A stretch of DNA of 64,000 bases from Batkoa obscura (taxonomy: Eukaryota; Entomophthoromycota; Entomophthoromycetes; Entomophthorales; Batkoaceae): positions 930,001-994,000 of the forward strand of contig JASVEC010000014.1 in NCBI GenBank assembly GCA_030770535.1, in the 5' to 3' direction. The notes beneath the pieces are model-generated. The model saw only the letters and a program-made list of their open reading frames with translations. It made no database searches and was not told the origin of the DNA. The translations under genes were made by a program, and so were the position numbers. Positions 1 to 10,616 of the stretch are shown here, one piece after another. The stretch's first letter is position 1, and each line of letters opens with the position of its first letter.

Positions 1-409
1 GATATGACTACCATGTCATATATCATATTAAACATTATGTTGTCATTTAGTTTTTATTATACTAAATAGTTCTTACATCTATACGTTAATTTTAATTCTT
101 TAGTTCGTTGAATTTCATTCAATTTAAAATTAACTACTGTTTAGCAGCTTAAGTTAAAGATTTGATTTAAAATGAAATTTAATATTAAAAATAAGATAGT
201 TAATCACTGTTTTAAAAATATTTTTTTCTATCAAAACATCATATAAACGTTTTGAAAACATTGAAATTTTAGTCAATAAAATCCTCCTTAAAACTTGTAT
301 TTCGAACTAAAGTTAAATTCAAGATATACATATCATTTGAATCCCATAAGTTATTACGATAAAAACTAAAAAATTGCATCAAAATTTACAATACAATTAA
401 TTTTACAAG
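1..409. other. AT-rich leader before the first gene
   Basis: No open frame with coding character and no repeat shared with the rest of the window was seen. It presumably contains the promoter of the HYPK-like gene that begins at 410. Confidence 0.4.
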
Positions 410-939
410 ATGACAGAAAAAGAGAATGTAGAATACGAAGCTGAAAGAGAAGAGGAGGAACAAATCGAAAAAGGAGAGCGTGGGGAAGCCCAAAAAGAGA
501 TGAAAAATATGAGCGAAGAAAAAGAAGACGATAAAGAAGAAGAGACCACTAAAAATAACTATGCCAACCGATTAACTGATGTAAGCAATAGAAATTATGT
601 TTGTTCAAAACTGATTTTTTTATAGGCTTTAAAAGGGTTCAAGGCAGATGTTGTTAAACAAAAAGTTAGAAACGCTTTATTGTAAGTATTTTCATTATTT
701 TGACTCAACTTTAGAAGAACTACCTAATATAAATTTTAATATTTTATAATAGGCAAAGAGAATTAGACAAAACTGAAGTAAAGAAAGAGGATGTCGCTTT
801 CCTTTGTAGAGAATTAGCAGTAGATGAAGAGCAAGCAACATTGATGATCAAAAAAGTTAAGGGTGATTTGGAAAAGCTTCTAGGCCAATATATTAACTTT
901 GGATTTGGATCTATACCCGATTTTATTGCCACTTTATAA
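410..939 (+). CDS. HYPK: HYPK-like protein (NatA/ribosome-associated, UBA-like C-terminus)
   Basis: Three exons read cleanly: 410-580, 626-681 and 753-939, with GT-AG introns of 45 and 71 nt, giving 137 aa. Residues 1-50 are a highly charged Glu/Lys-rich leader. The last ~45 residues (from KEDVAFLCRELAVDEEQA through LEKLLGQYI) resemble the three-helix UBA-like domain shared by HYPK and NAC-alpha. The ~129-aa length of animal HYPK fits. The known family role is binding and modulating the NatA N-terminal acetyltransferase and acting as a nascent-chain chaperone at the ribosome. The C-terminal tail (GFGSIPDFIATL) runs past the UBA and I do not recognise it. The gene converges on MPDU1, with about 200 bp between the stops. 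A NAC-alpha fragment is the main alternative, but no NAC domain is present. Confidence 0.7.
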
Positions 940-1136
940 TTGTTATTAAAATCTTAATGATTTTTAATTTATAAACCTTAATCCGTTTTCATAATTAAAC
1001 TGTATAATTGTTATAGATAAGTTTGGTAAAATAAAAACACGTTTAAATAATTTACCCCTAGTATAGAGAAAAAACCTTTAATTGTTATATCTTAAAATTT
1101 TTATTTGCTATAGAGATAAATATGACATTTATGAAT

Positions 1137-1901
1137 TTATTGTTTTTTCTTAGTTTCAGCCACTGGCTTAGCATTCCAATAGTAAGTCATTTGACCAGCG
1201 AGAACAGTATTGAGGAATAAAGCTAAAAGATAACTGGTTAGAATAATCTTATCATCAACCTCTTGGATGGTAGTAAAAACACGGGCTAAGGTACCAAAGA
1301 AGTAGTTGAAGATTGCAAAAGCTGATAAATGTCCAGTATGTCCGTTTTTATAGTTTGAGATAATTTGAGGGATTCTTGAAATTAATACAACTGGGATGGT
1401 ACAAGCCTGGAGCAATTGTAAAAGCTCACTATCAACAATAGTTGGGTTATTTAAAGTTGTGTAAAATATCGCTGCAGCAGCTAATAAAATTGAGGCAGTG
1501 AACAAGGAACCATTATAGTATAAAATTAATAAAAGGATAAAAGCATTTTGAAATGTAATTGCTAAAGTCTCACCCCAGGTAGAAAATGGATTTTCGGAAC
1601 GTAAGTTATAAACGATGGATATAATGTAACTAAAGGTTTCTAAAATATAAGATAATAAAGAAATACCTTTAGCTGACTTGGCTTTTATAATTTTAATAAT
1701 TTGTGGAATTTTAACAATACAACCACCAGCAACGATAACCAAACCTAATCCTTTTGATAAACCCAATTTCAAACAGTCTACATTTTTAAAGTTCAACCTT
1801 TCGACGATTTCTTCATAACAATAGGCTTCTCCTAAGATGGTAGTAGCTAACTCCTTTACGAATAATGGTAATTTTATAATTGCTTTTTGTTCAGTTGACA
1901 T
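1137..1901 (-). CDS. MPDU1: Mannose-P-dolichol utilization defect 1 protein (PQ-loop membrane protein)
   Basis: A single exon of 254 aa. ATG at 1901 is the likely start; the open frame continues upstream only to a TTG at 1907. The protein is multi-spanning, with two PQ-loop repeats: one around residues 50-85 (GLSKGLGLVIVAGG, KIPQIIKI, SAKGISL) and one around residues 170-205 (RIPQIISNYKNGHTGHLSAF, Arg for Pro context as in the family). The ending TYYWNAKP matches the conserved FYWNAKP of animal MPDU1, and the length (~247 aa in human) agrees. MPDU1 sits in the ER membrane and is needed to use dolichol-phosphate mannose and glucose in N-glycan, GPI-anchor and O-mannose synthesis. The C-terminal lysines (KKKQ) could act as an ER-retrieval signal. 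The lack of introns is unusual beside its intron-rich neighbours, though the regulator paralogues here also lack them. Confidence 0.93.
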   Translation of the reverse strand: MSTEQKAIIKLPLFVKELATTILGEAYCYEEIVERLNFKNVDCLKLGLSKGLGLVIVAGGCIVKIPQIIKIIKAKSAKGISLLSYILETFSYIISIVYNLRSENPFSTWGETLAITFQNAFILLLILYYNGSLFTASILLAAAAIFYTTLNNPTIVDSELLQLLQACTIPVVLISRIPQIISNYKNGHTGHLSAFAIFNYFFGTLARVFTTIQEVDDKIILTSYLLALFLNTVLAGQMTYYWNAKPVAETKKKQ

Positions 1902-2338
1902 TTTCAAAATAAATTGTTTTTAAAGATTTGTATAAGTACTTAAGACCCTTTTATTGATTGGCTAATTCGCTTCATACTTTTACTCCAATAATATTTGATG
2001 AGCTGGAAAATTTAAAGATAATTAAGTTTGGTTCAAAAAGAACTATGATGGAGCCTAATCACTAAAAAGGAGCAAGGCTTTTCACTTTTTAATAGATCCT
2101 ACAGAAACTCACTAAAAATATTGATAATAAGAACATGATGTTTTTAAAAACAAAATAATTTAGCTAATAATAACTTTACTTTGCACCTTAATATATATTC
2201 AAAATATCAAAATATCTGTATTTATTTAAAGCTATACCACCATAATTATAATATAATTTAATACAATGTGTTTTAATTTATAATTTCAAGAAGCAAGTAA
2301 AACAAGATAATGAAGCTGCTTTATTACAAAACTTTTGT
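1902..2338. other. Spacer between two minus-strand genes
   Basis: AT-rich spacer between the 5' end of MPDU1 and the 3' end of the TAP42 gene. No feature was recognised; it should hold the MPDU1 promoter. Confidence 0.35.
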
Positions 2339-3704
2339 TTAACCTTTATTAAATCGATTTCCTGAGCCTCTGGGGTTATTGTCTTTAAACTCATCCCATT
2401 CCCTTTGTTTTTCAGTTTCTGCGTCTAATGCTTCGTAATCTCTATCATCGACTTCTTTCTTCTCTGGTCTCTCCCTAAAATAATTTAGATGAAATCTTAT
2501 AGGTTATATTACTCTTACCCTCCCCCACCAGATAAAAAGTTTCCTCGTTCCATTTCTAATTGAAGGTATTCGTCTACGGTCATAGTAGGTAAATTATGGC
2601 CAGGTCTAAAAACTCCATCTCTTATTTCTTGCTGTTTTGAAGTGATAACAAACGGTCTTAATGGCTAAAAACACTATTGAGTATGTATGATTCTACTATG
2701 ATTTTGATTTTACCTTGCCATTTTTGTCCAAAAGATTTTTATTGTTTTGATTAGTTAAACTAGATAAATTGTCTAATCTCCAACTTAAGTCAACTTCTAC
2801 TTCATCATCGATTTTATCTTTTTGCTCTGATAATAGCTGTAGTTCTTGCTGTAAGAATCTCAAATCTTCAGTTGCTTTATTACCAAAATATTTAATCTTC
2901 GATAAACTATATTCTCGTATTAAATCTTCTTGCTCTTCTTGAAGCTCTTCATTTAATTGGGCCATTTCATTTAATTCCTTTAAAAGTTATAGAGTTAAAC
3001 AAATATATTGGAAATGATTTACCTTCATTTTTTGCTTAGTTTCTCTTTCTTCTTTATATTTTTTTATTTTCTCTTCCCTAGTTAATGATGTAAATACGTC
3101 TTTTCCTTCCTTCAACTTTTGATATGCCTATTGAATTAATAGTTAACAAGTCAATTAAAAACCCAAAATCATTCATTACTTTATTATCAACCAAGTTGAA
3201 GTTTTTTAATAAACTCAAAAACTCAAAATAAAATACCTAATTTAATATTAGTGTAATAAAAAAATACTTGAGTTATAATACTTTGCTTTGATTTAGTAAT
3301 TCTTTTCTTTCATTTTGAAAATGGCTTTTGTTATAGAAGTATCCTTGATAATAATTTACTAAAAAAAAACTGATTTATCGTTAATATAAGTATACATTAA
3401 AACTAATGTTTACTTCAAATATGATGGATTGATTTCTTCGATGTTTTCATTAGTACTATATAAATTGAATTCAGAAATTGCTCTCTCTAAAAGCCTTAAT
3501 CTATTTATATTATCTATTACAATGTTCTATTTCATGCTAAGTTTTTAAATTTTAAATTTGTTAATTATTTACCTTATATTTATCTTCATTACTTGATATT
3601 TCTCCTTCTTCTAGCAATTGATAATCTTTCTCTACTATGATTATTAACTCTTTTAAGCTAAGCCCTTTATCTAAAGAGCTTAAAGTTCCCTCAATCTTTG
3701 ACAT
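2339..3704 (-). CDS. TAP42: TAP42/IGBP1-family type 2A phosphatase regulator
   Basis: Eight exons on the minus strand: 3704-3573, 3526-3414, 3358-3282, 3236-3180, 3127-3023, 2977-2714, 2664-2519 and 2474-2339, giving about 342 aa. The N-terminal half is the helical repeat that binds PP2A-type catalytic subunits (RLLERAISEFNLYSTNE, NPSYL, FEFLSLL, then a basic REEKIKKYKEERE helix and an REYSLSKIKYFGNKATEDL helix). The C-terminal block is diagnostic: PLRPFVITSKQQEIRDGVFRPG, then NLPTMTVDEYLQLEM, then EWDEFKDNNPRGSGNR. The family acts under TOR in PP2A/PP4/PP6 control. One oddity: joining exon 2 to exon 3 at the only obvious GT and AG leaves the frame off by one base, while all other junctions keep it. 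That junction is therefore uncertain: a non-standard splice, a sequence error or a real lesion. Confidence 0.85.
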
Positions 3705-3968
3705 AGAAAAATAAAGATTTAAGAATTGATAACAAAGTATTTAAAGCTTTTTGTTTTGATTGGAGTTTTATTATTTTTTTATCTAATATATATTGACTAA
3801 AAATAAATAATGGCAATTAAATATAATATCAAATAATTGATAAGGAGTTATAAATCATAATCATATGAAATTAATTTTTATTGCACTATCGTTAAATTTT
3901 AATAACAAAGCATCACATTAGTTAAAACTGTATCATTTTAACTAGTTAAGTGAGATAAACCAAATGCT

Positions 3969-4244
3969 TCAAACTTTAGAAGGTCCGAGATCTTTCATTC
4001 CAGGCCAGGTATCACATTTACCGCCTTCTTTGTAATTATAGCATGCATAACGTGATTTCTCTTCTTCATAGATCCAACATGGCGGGAAATCTTTATAAGT
4101 CACCCAAGCATCAACACCACCACGGTAGCAATGATCACTTGGATAATTTCCTAATAACTTATCTGACTTGGCTTTAGCTCTACAGACAGATTCCACTTGT
4201 GTTAATGAGGCACCTAATATTACCAGATATTGAGTTAGTTTCAT
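3969..4244 (-). CDS. Small secreted cysteine-containing protein, unknown function
   Basis: A 91-aa single-exon frame. Residues 1-19 form a classical signal peptide (MKLTQYLVILGASLTQVES). The mature ~70 residues hold five cysteines (about positions 21, 39, 56, 68, 77), many aromatics and charged residues, and no membrane segment. Small secreted proteins of this build are common effectors or surface proteins in insect-associated and saprotrophic fungi. I recognise no named family. Five cysteines leaves one unpaired, unless a dimer forms or a short second exon adds one. It lies alone, upstream of a repeat-rich region. Confidence 0.6.
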   Translation of the reverse strand: MKLTQYLVILGASLTQVESVCRAKAKSDKLLGNYPSDHCYRGGVDAWVTYKDFPPCWIYEEEKSRYACYNYKEGGKCDTWPGMKDLGPSKV

Positions 4245-5554
4245 TGTTGATTAAATTGTAATTAGAAAGTATTAAAACTTATTTATTTTCCTTTTTTTTG
4301 GGTTTATATTCATGTTCTACCATAAACTTGGCGAACTAAAATGATATAATACCTCATGAGAGCTTCTATCTTTGGAAGTTATCTACTAGAATTAAGAGTT
4401 TTAATTGGTTAAATGTTTTTTTAATGATTTAGCGTCAGTGGTTCTTGGATATTAAATAATTTAATTAATTAATGAGTATAAATAGTATTTAACTTATAGG
4501 AAATTTTAATAAACAAAATGTTATTTTTAAACTATTATTTATATATACTTTATTATATGATTTAATTTAAGATATATTAAAAACTATATTATAGGTAAAT
4601 AGATCTTAATGCTATTTTTGAAAATATAGCTCAATGATAGTATAAAAAGATCTGTCTCAATAATAAAATAATTTAACAAAAATCAAAGTAATAGTTTATT
4701 TTAAAAATATGAAGAGCTTGTATTACTTGATACTGCCATTATTTTGTAGCATAATTAATCAATTAAAATAGACTAATAAGCTGCATATAAAGTTTTGTTT
4801 GTATCAAGGATAAGGTATAAAAAAACCTAATAAACAGAACCTAATCTAAGTTTGATATTAAAATTAATAAGAAATTTAAACCTTAATTTATATTCACTAA
4901 AATAAATCAATAGGTAGATGCTCCAATGTATTTTTTCATGAGAGCTAACTTTAAATAATTTTCATAATATTTGAGCTTTTGCTATCACCCAATATAGTGT
5001 TATGTAATATTATACAGTATTATAATAATTAAAATTACTTGTAATTTATTTATGAAATAACAATTGTAATATTTAGGAATGTTTTTTTTTGGTTTCATCA
5101 CTTTTTCTATTTACCAAATATTTAAAAGCACGTTATTCACTTGGGTACTGTAACCATATTAACCAAAATGTTTGAAACTTATTGATAGTAAACTCGAAAA
5201 CAGATATGTTATTTAATAAGGAGATCCCTAAAAGCACCTTTAAATAAAACTTGTTTATAAAATTAGATTATAGGGTACATTAGTAAAACCGAAACAATAT
5301 CAACAAACTTTGTGATATAAAGTTTATAACTTTACATTGTAATAGCTTTTTTTTACAGTATTTGGAGCAGTTTTTAAATAGATAAAAAAGGTTTCTTTGA
5401 GATATTTATACTAAATACATGGTCATATAGTTTACCTAAAACTACACCTTCTATTCCACAATGAACGTTTAATCGCCCATTTTAAGGTATTCCACTATAC
5501 ATGCCTAGTTTTTCATTTCAAAGTATTATAAGTAGATTGATCAACTTAAATTTG
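4245..5554. other. Gene-poor AT-rich spacer
   Basis: About 1.3 kb with no open frame of coding character on either strand, and no structured RNA or repeat shared elsewhere in the window. It marks the change from housekeeping genes to the repeat-rich arm. Confidence 0.4.
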
Positions 5555-5558
5555 GATA

Positions 5559-5658
5559 TGAGGGTGTTTTTTTTGTTTCATTACTTTTTCCATCTTTTAA
5601 GCGCTATTTAAGTGGAAAAATTATTAGTAAAATTCTTAAACACAAAAACACATCCCCA
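5559..5658 (-). repeat. TATA-MITE copy 1
   Basis: 100 bp with inverted ends TGAGGGTG and CATCCCCA, flanked by GATA and TATA. It has the internal family hallmark GCGCTATTTAAGTGG. Strand is given relative to the form whose top strand reads GCGCTTAAAAGATGG. Confidence 0.85.
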
Positions 5659-5775
5659 TATATTTAAATATGATTTTGTATTATAACTTGCCCATTTTAA
5701 ACCAGCTTAAAGTTTAAAATAACCTTAAACTTTTAAATAAAAAAACATGTTAATTGAACTTTGGAGTAGTTTATA

Positions 5776-5874
5776 TGGGAGTGTTTTTTCGGCTTCATTG
5801 TCTTTTCCATCTTTTAAGCGCTATTTGAGTGGAAAAATTGTTAGTAAAATTCTTAAATACAGAATACATTCCCA
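5776..5874 (-). repeat. TATA-MITE copy 2
   Basis: 99-bp copy with ends TGGGAGTG and CATTCCCA after a TATA flank. It is one of three copies within 500 bp. Confidence 0.85.
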
Positions 5875-5924
5875 TATGGTAATGTCCAAATTGATTTCAT
5901 TTATCCAATTTCTAATATTTTATA

Positions 5925-6024
5925 TGGGGATGTATTTTTGTGTTTAAGAATTTTACTAATAAATTTTCCACTTAAATAGCGCTTAAAAAATAGAAAAAAT
6001 AATAAAGTCAAAAAAACACTCCTA
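5925..6024 (+). repeat. TATA-MITE copy 3
   Basis: 100-bp copy flanked by TATA on both sides, in the opposite orientation to copy 2. With copy 2 it could form a hairpin in a transcript. Confidence 0.85.
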
Positions 6025-6774
6025 TATATTAAAAACGACTTAAAATTCTAAAAATAAATTCTTTATTAAAAAGCAAAAGTAGCCCAACACAGTTTTAAGT
6101 TGTTTTATATTAAATCCGATAGAAATTTCCGAATTACCAAGGCTTTCAATGATATAACTTATATATTAATATTAATCAAAGTCGTACTATATAATAAATA
6201 AATATTGTATGAAATTTCATTGAGCAATATTTATTATCGATTGTTTTGTAACCAACATTAGAGATTTGTTATCAAATAAACTATTTTAATGTTATAATTA
6301 CATTATTGATATATTGCTGAGTTAAAAAGTAGATGCATGTGAGGGAGTGGTTAGCCTTAAAACTATAATTAGCCATCCTTATATAGTACAAGTAATATAG
6401 CAATAGTTTTTGTTTATTATTACGATTACTTGCCCTTTGACTATTTATTAACTTAGCTATTAATAACTTAAGTAATCTTAACATTTGATAATATATTTAT
6501 ATCATTTAATAAACTACTTACTTGTTTAGTAAATATCGAGACTTTTAAATTCTCTGTTGTTTTTGTAAGATAAGGTGGGGTTGATCTTTTAATTTCTCTA
6601 TTTTCTATAGACTCTATAACCCTAGTTCTAACTATATCGCTTTTTTTTTGATGTATCGGATACTGGATAACAATGTAGTTTATTGTTATGTTTAATAAAG
6701 TGTAAATACTTCTTAATACCTTGTATCTCTATTATTCTTTTTGTATCTTTATTTCTTATTTTTTAAAAACTATA

Positions 6775-6874
6775 TGAGGGTGTTTTTTTAACTTCTTTAT
6801 TTTTTCCATCTTTTAAGCGCTATTTGAGTGGAAAACTTATTAGTAAAATTCTTAAACACAAAAATACATCCCCA
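6775..6874 (-). repeat. TATA-MITE copy 4, inserted in the DDE transposon
   Basis: 100-bp copy with TATA on both sides. The right transposon copy lacks it and shows a single TATA at the matching place, so this is a filled site compared with an empty one. Confidence 0.9.
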
Positions 6875-7457
6875 TATATTGAATCATGATTTAATATTTC
6901 AGATAAATAATCAAAGTAAACTTTACCTATTGTTTTATCATCTTTTAAATATAAAACACCAAAATATAATACTGATATAGCTTGTTTAGTATAATGATCT
7001 AAATTTATTAAGTCCAGTCTTGTTCCCATTTCCATACTTTGTTTAAAATCTAGAATTATTATACAACTTTTATTATTTAATTTCTTATTAGTCTCATTAA
7101 ATATGTTCTTTTGAGTATCAACACAGAATTTATGTAATTTGTATAACTTTTCTTCTTCATTGAAAATTTCTTCTATCTCTGCTTTGTTTTTTATTGCTGT
7201 ATTTATTTTGTTTTCAGATTACTTTTTTCTAACTATATACTGGGCACATATTACATTAATCCGTTTTTCTTGCTGCATTTTTGAAATTACTTGGTATATA
7301 TTTAAAAAATGTTGACCCAGGTACCGCTTTATCTTTTAGATCATTTAAATATTTACTATATATTATTCTTCTACTTTTATTTAATATATATATATTATCT
7401 GATGAATATTTACTATCATTATTTTTTTATTAAATCTTGATGAAATAGTTGAATTAT

Positions 7458-7914
7458 TTAGTAAATATTGTATAATAGTTTCAATTTGCTCGTCTTTGAT
7501 TTTTTTGTATTTTTAATAATAGGTTGTAACGTTGATATTTTATTATTGTTACTTATTTTTGAATAATCATATTGGTTTATATTTATGTTAAGCCCAAAAA
7601 TTTTATATTCATCAAAAGAATATACTGAAGCTATAGTTGACAATAACGCTACTTGTTGATTTTTATTTCCTGTTTCCCTCAAAGCACTAATTTTATACAC
7701 TACTTGGTTAAGTTTATTATTATCGATAGTAAACTTTGATAATATATCTTTTCTTTGTTTTGTTTTATTATAAAATTCCATAAACCTTGGGTTGTTATAA
7801 GTAGCTCTTAAAATTGGATGTAAACGAATTACAATGTTTATATTGTGTACTCCTCCCTATTGTATTCAAATTTTCAAAAATTCCATCTCGAAGTTTAGTT
7901 ATGAAAGTTTGCAT
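7458..7914 (-). pseudogene. Transposase N-terminal segment, broken
   Basis: ATG at 7914 begins MQTFITKLR, the same start as the third copy at 63862. After about 33 codons an extra base relative to that copy shifts the frame. Coding sequence then resumes from 7781 to 7458 (FYNKTKQRKDILSKF to KLKLLYNIY). It resembles no named domain I recognise and is probably the DNA-binding N-terminal part of the transposase. Confidence 0.6.
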
Positions 7915-8160
7915 TTTATTTTTATTTCAACAAAAAATAAAGTCAAATAAGTGTATTTATATAATTATATGATCATACGGTTATATATTATATGTCTATT
8001 GAATATCTAACAGAAATAACTAGAACATATTATGAAAATAGCTATTTAAGAAAAGAAAACAATTAAAATAAGTTTCAAATAGAGAGATTTAATTTAGGCT
8101 TTTTAGATTTAACCGTCATATTAGACACAAATTTAAAAATTTAAAATTTGGAGTAACTTC

Positions 8161-8621
8161 TATGAAATCTGGTACTCAGTGTTTGGAGTCAAGAACAGCT
8201 ATTGTTGGGTTGACTACACTATAAGTCGAAAGGTCTTAGTTTATGTGACTAAGGTAGACTTGGATTATGAGAAATAGGACGTAATAGGTTACAAGCTATA
8301 TAAGACAAATAGAACAGACAATACTAATGTAAATCTACGTAAATACTATTAAGAAAACTTAGTGGCTTTGTTAAATGTCTGAGATATCTAAGAATAATTC
8401 AGTTAAAAGCCTCGAACTACTATACTCTGTAAACTCTTTTATACTCTGAAAAGTATAGATATCAAAATGAGAAGATAATATTCTCTGGGATGGAGCTAGA
8501 AATTCTCATAGCAAATCAAACTAAGAACGTGGGATTGATTTTCTCTGAACTCGAGAACGCAGCAGCTTAGGCGATTGTTATACTATAATTAACCATGGGA
8601 CTGACAAAGCGATATTTCACA
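8161..8621 (-). mobile_element. Solo LTR, long subtype, of the Ty3/Gypsy family
   Basis: 461 bp matching the LTRs of the whole element at 55575-63127, with a 4-bp target duplication CTTC (8157-8160 and 8622-8625). It sits inside the left DDE transposon copy. It carries about 60 bp near its right end that the LTRs of the whole element lack. It is older than the whole element. Confidence 0.9.
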
Positions 8622-8987
8622 CTTCTAAGTAAATTCTAAAACCAATTCCGACAGCCCCATATATTAAGGACTTATAAATTTAATTTGAATTAATTTTTAA
8701 ATTTTTAAACCATTCAGACATCTCTATATAACACTATCTAATCTAAAAAATATTATTAAATGTTGTGAATTTTTAATATCTTATGTCTCAATTTTATTTT
8801 GCAATAATTTTGTATGTTTTTTAGAACTGGATATTTATTTAAAACAGAGGAAGAATGTGGTTTGATGTTTATAAAGTTACTTAATTAATATTACATTTTC
8901 TCAGGGTACAAAGGAAAGTTTAAAACATTACAGATATTTGATTTATAATTGTCAATTAACACATTTATACTGAAGAATATTCTAATC

Positions 8988-10616
8988 TTATTTTGAACTA
9001 CAAAGCTGCAATATAAGCTCAATGGCTCCTACCAGACTTGCGCTATGGCTTTTTGCTAATTTGTTAAATTGAACTAAAGTTTGATTTAATAAAATACCAG
9101 AGTTATTGATCCATTTAGAATGAGACGAGATAGTGCCAATAACTAATAAAAAAGAAAAAAATCGAGTAGGAGAATAGTATTTTACTTTTAATTTAGAACT
9201 GTGTATGATAAAAGACTGGATATTAGCTTCCAGACTCTTCAAATCTTCTGAATCTTTTGATTTCTCATTTAATGAGTGTTTAGAAAACAAGCTTTCTTTG
9301 TCACCATCTAATGCTGCCCATTTAATGGCGTATAAAACAGCCTTGCTAGAATGAAAAATTGTTTTTATATGTGCAACGAATATACTTATAACTTCATCTA
9401 ATGCCTTGTTTAAAACAGCTCCTTTGAGCATTTTATATTTGCTTAGTATCCGTTCAGTGATGAATTCCAATAAAGCTTCCAATAAGATACTGATTTTAAT
9501 TACTTTTCCATTACTTATATTTAATAAATCAAAATGTAATAAAGTATCAAAAAAATGTTTGCAAAATAAACCGTAGTTATAGCAATAGCTTGAGTAAATT
9601 AACAGTACTAGTTGTATTATCGTTTCAATTGTTTCGCTCTTATTTAGTACTGGTAATATCGTATATTGTTTCCACAAGTTGTGGCTATCAAATGATAAGT
9701 TAGAGTAGGGATCATCAATAGACAATAAAAACACAACTGCTGAATAGCATAGCTTTCTCTCAGCGTCATTTTTATAATTTAAGTGTAAGCCTAGCATTAC
9801 ACAACAATTGTTTAAAGTTGAGAAGTAGTAAGAGGGTAGTGCTAAACCATTCCCTTTCAAACCATTTAGTAATATCACCATTGATTGAATGTTATTTAAG
9901 CTAACTTTTAATCGATTTGGCTGTAAATGTTCCAATACTTTATCTCTTAAAGCTGCTTTTAAACCAGATGATTTGTCACTATCATCAATATGGGCCAGAA
10001 CAACTAATATCATGGAATAAACTAATACAATATCTCTTTTTTTACTTAAAAATTGATTATAAGTAAATAAGGGTAATAATAAATTAATCCTCTGGAAATA
10101 AATAGCTATAAGTTGCATTACACTATAATGAATATCAATACTATCTTTTATGATATTACATGACTCTACTGGCGGCATTTTTCTGAAGAAAGAATTAAGG
10201 TATTGATTTGGTGCAACTTTATAAAAGAAATTGGAGCTTTGATCAAACAACAAAGGACAATGAAATGATTTAATTGGGAAAATAGAAACAATTGATATAT
10301 TAGAATTAAATCTACTTCCACCGAGGGAGATTCTGCAATGATTAGTGTGCTTAAAACTTAGAAGTATTGCATCTCTAGCCTTTCTTTTTCTTGTCACTTT
10401 ATCTGATTGAAATAGTAAAAAGGACTTTGAGTGAAAGTCTTCATTGCCACACATTATTGGTTTTCGCTTATTTTTTCGATTGCTTGTACATGTAAGCTCT
10501 CTTTTTTTACAACTGCTACAAGCAGGCATTGTTAAATTACATCTTCTTTTTCCATAATAACACTGATCACAAGATGGTCTAACTCTAGTTTTGATAATTG
10601 ACAATTGGTTGTTCAT
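8988..10616 (-). CDS. Zn(II)2Cys6 transcription factor paralogue 1
   Basis: An intact single-exon gene of 542 aa. The N-terminal binuclear zinc cluster has Cys16, 19, 26, 33, 36 and 43 (CDQCYYGKRRC, then PACSSCKKRELTC), followed by a basic stretch (RKNKRKP). Around residues 165-310 lies a fungal-specific regulator middle homology region: YFQRINLLLPLFTYNQF, then IQSMVILLNGLKG and LGLHLN, then ERKLCYSAVVFLLSIDDPYS. The likely role is a nuclear DNA-binding regulator; targets are unknown. It is the only intact member on the minus strand, and its zinc loop differs (YYGKRRC, NLTMPAC) from the plus-strand group. It lies between the transposon/solo LTR and a dead paralogue. Confidence 0.88.
   Translation of the reverse strand: MNNQLSIIKTRVRPSCDQCYYGKRRCNLTMPACSSCKKRELTCTSNRKNKRKPIMCGNEDFHSKSFLLFQSDKVTRKRKARDAILLSFKHTNHCRISLGGSRFNSNISIVSIFPIKSFHCPLLFDQSSNFFYKVAPNQYLNSFFRKMPPVESCNIIKDSIDIHYSVMQLIAIYFQRINLLLPLFTYNQFLSKKRDIVLVYSMILVVLAHIDDSDKSSGLKAALRDKVLEHLQPNRLKVSLNNIQSMVILLNGLKGNGLALPSYYFSTLNNCCVMLGLHLNYKNDAERKLCYSAVVFLLSIDDPYSNLSFDSHNLWKQYTILPVLNKSETIETIIQLVLLIYSSYCYNYGLFCKHFFDTLLHFDLLNISNGKVIKISILLEALLEFITERILSKYKMLKGAVLNKALDEVISIFVAHIKTIFHSSKAVLYAIKWAALDGDKESLFSKHSLNEKSKDSEDLKSLEANIQSFIIHSSKLKVKYYSPTRFFSFLLVIGTISSHSKWINNSGILLNQTLVQFNKLAKSHSASLVGAIELILQLCSSK

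Larger units (their letters stand above)
6161..8659 (-). mobile_element. Decayed DDE-type DNA transposon, left copy (superfamily unassigned)
   Basis: Homology with the right-hand copies (54683-55574 with 63128-63550, and 63551-64000) defines this element. Its 5' terminus is at 8659: TGGGGCTGTC on the minus strand, flanked by TATA. The 3' boundary is not resolved; shared sequence runs to about 6161. Transposase-like segments read on the minus strand: an N-terminal part from ATG at 7914; VPGSTFFKYIPSNFK around 7350-7310; a CxxC-like segment around 7250; IILDFKQSMEMG around 7050 (likely first catalytic Asp); and NREIKRSTPPYLTK around 6570. The copy is frameshifted near its start, has several stops, and lacks roughly 300 bp present in the right copy, including the third catalytic region. 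It is split by a MITE (6775-6874) and a solo LTR (8161-8621), so it is older than both. Confidence 0.75.

Noticed and set aside
5747-5947. 66-codon open frame
   Set aside because: It runs through two MITEs and the spacer between them; no coding character beyond the repeat.
5559-6024. Closely spaced ~100-bp repeats that could suggest a CRISPR-like or satellite array
   Set aside because: Units have inverted termini, occur in both orientations with irregular spacing and TATA duplications, so they are MITEs.
6820-7035. 71-codon frame as a free-standing gene
   Set aside because: It is transposase sequence running into MITE copy 4, so it belongs to the decayed DDE element.
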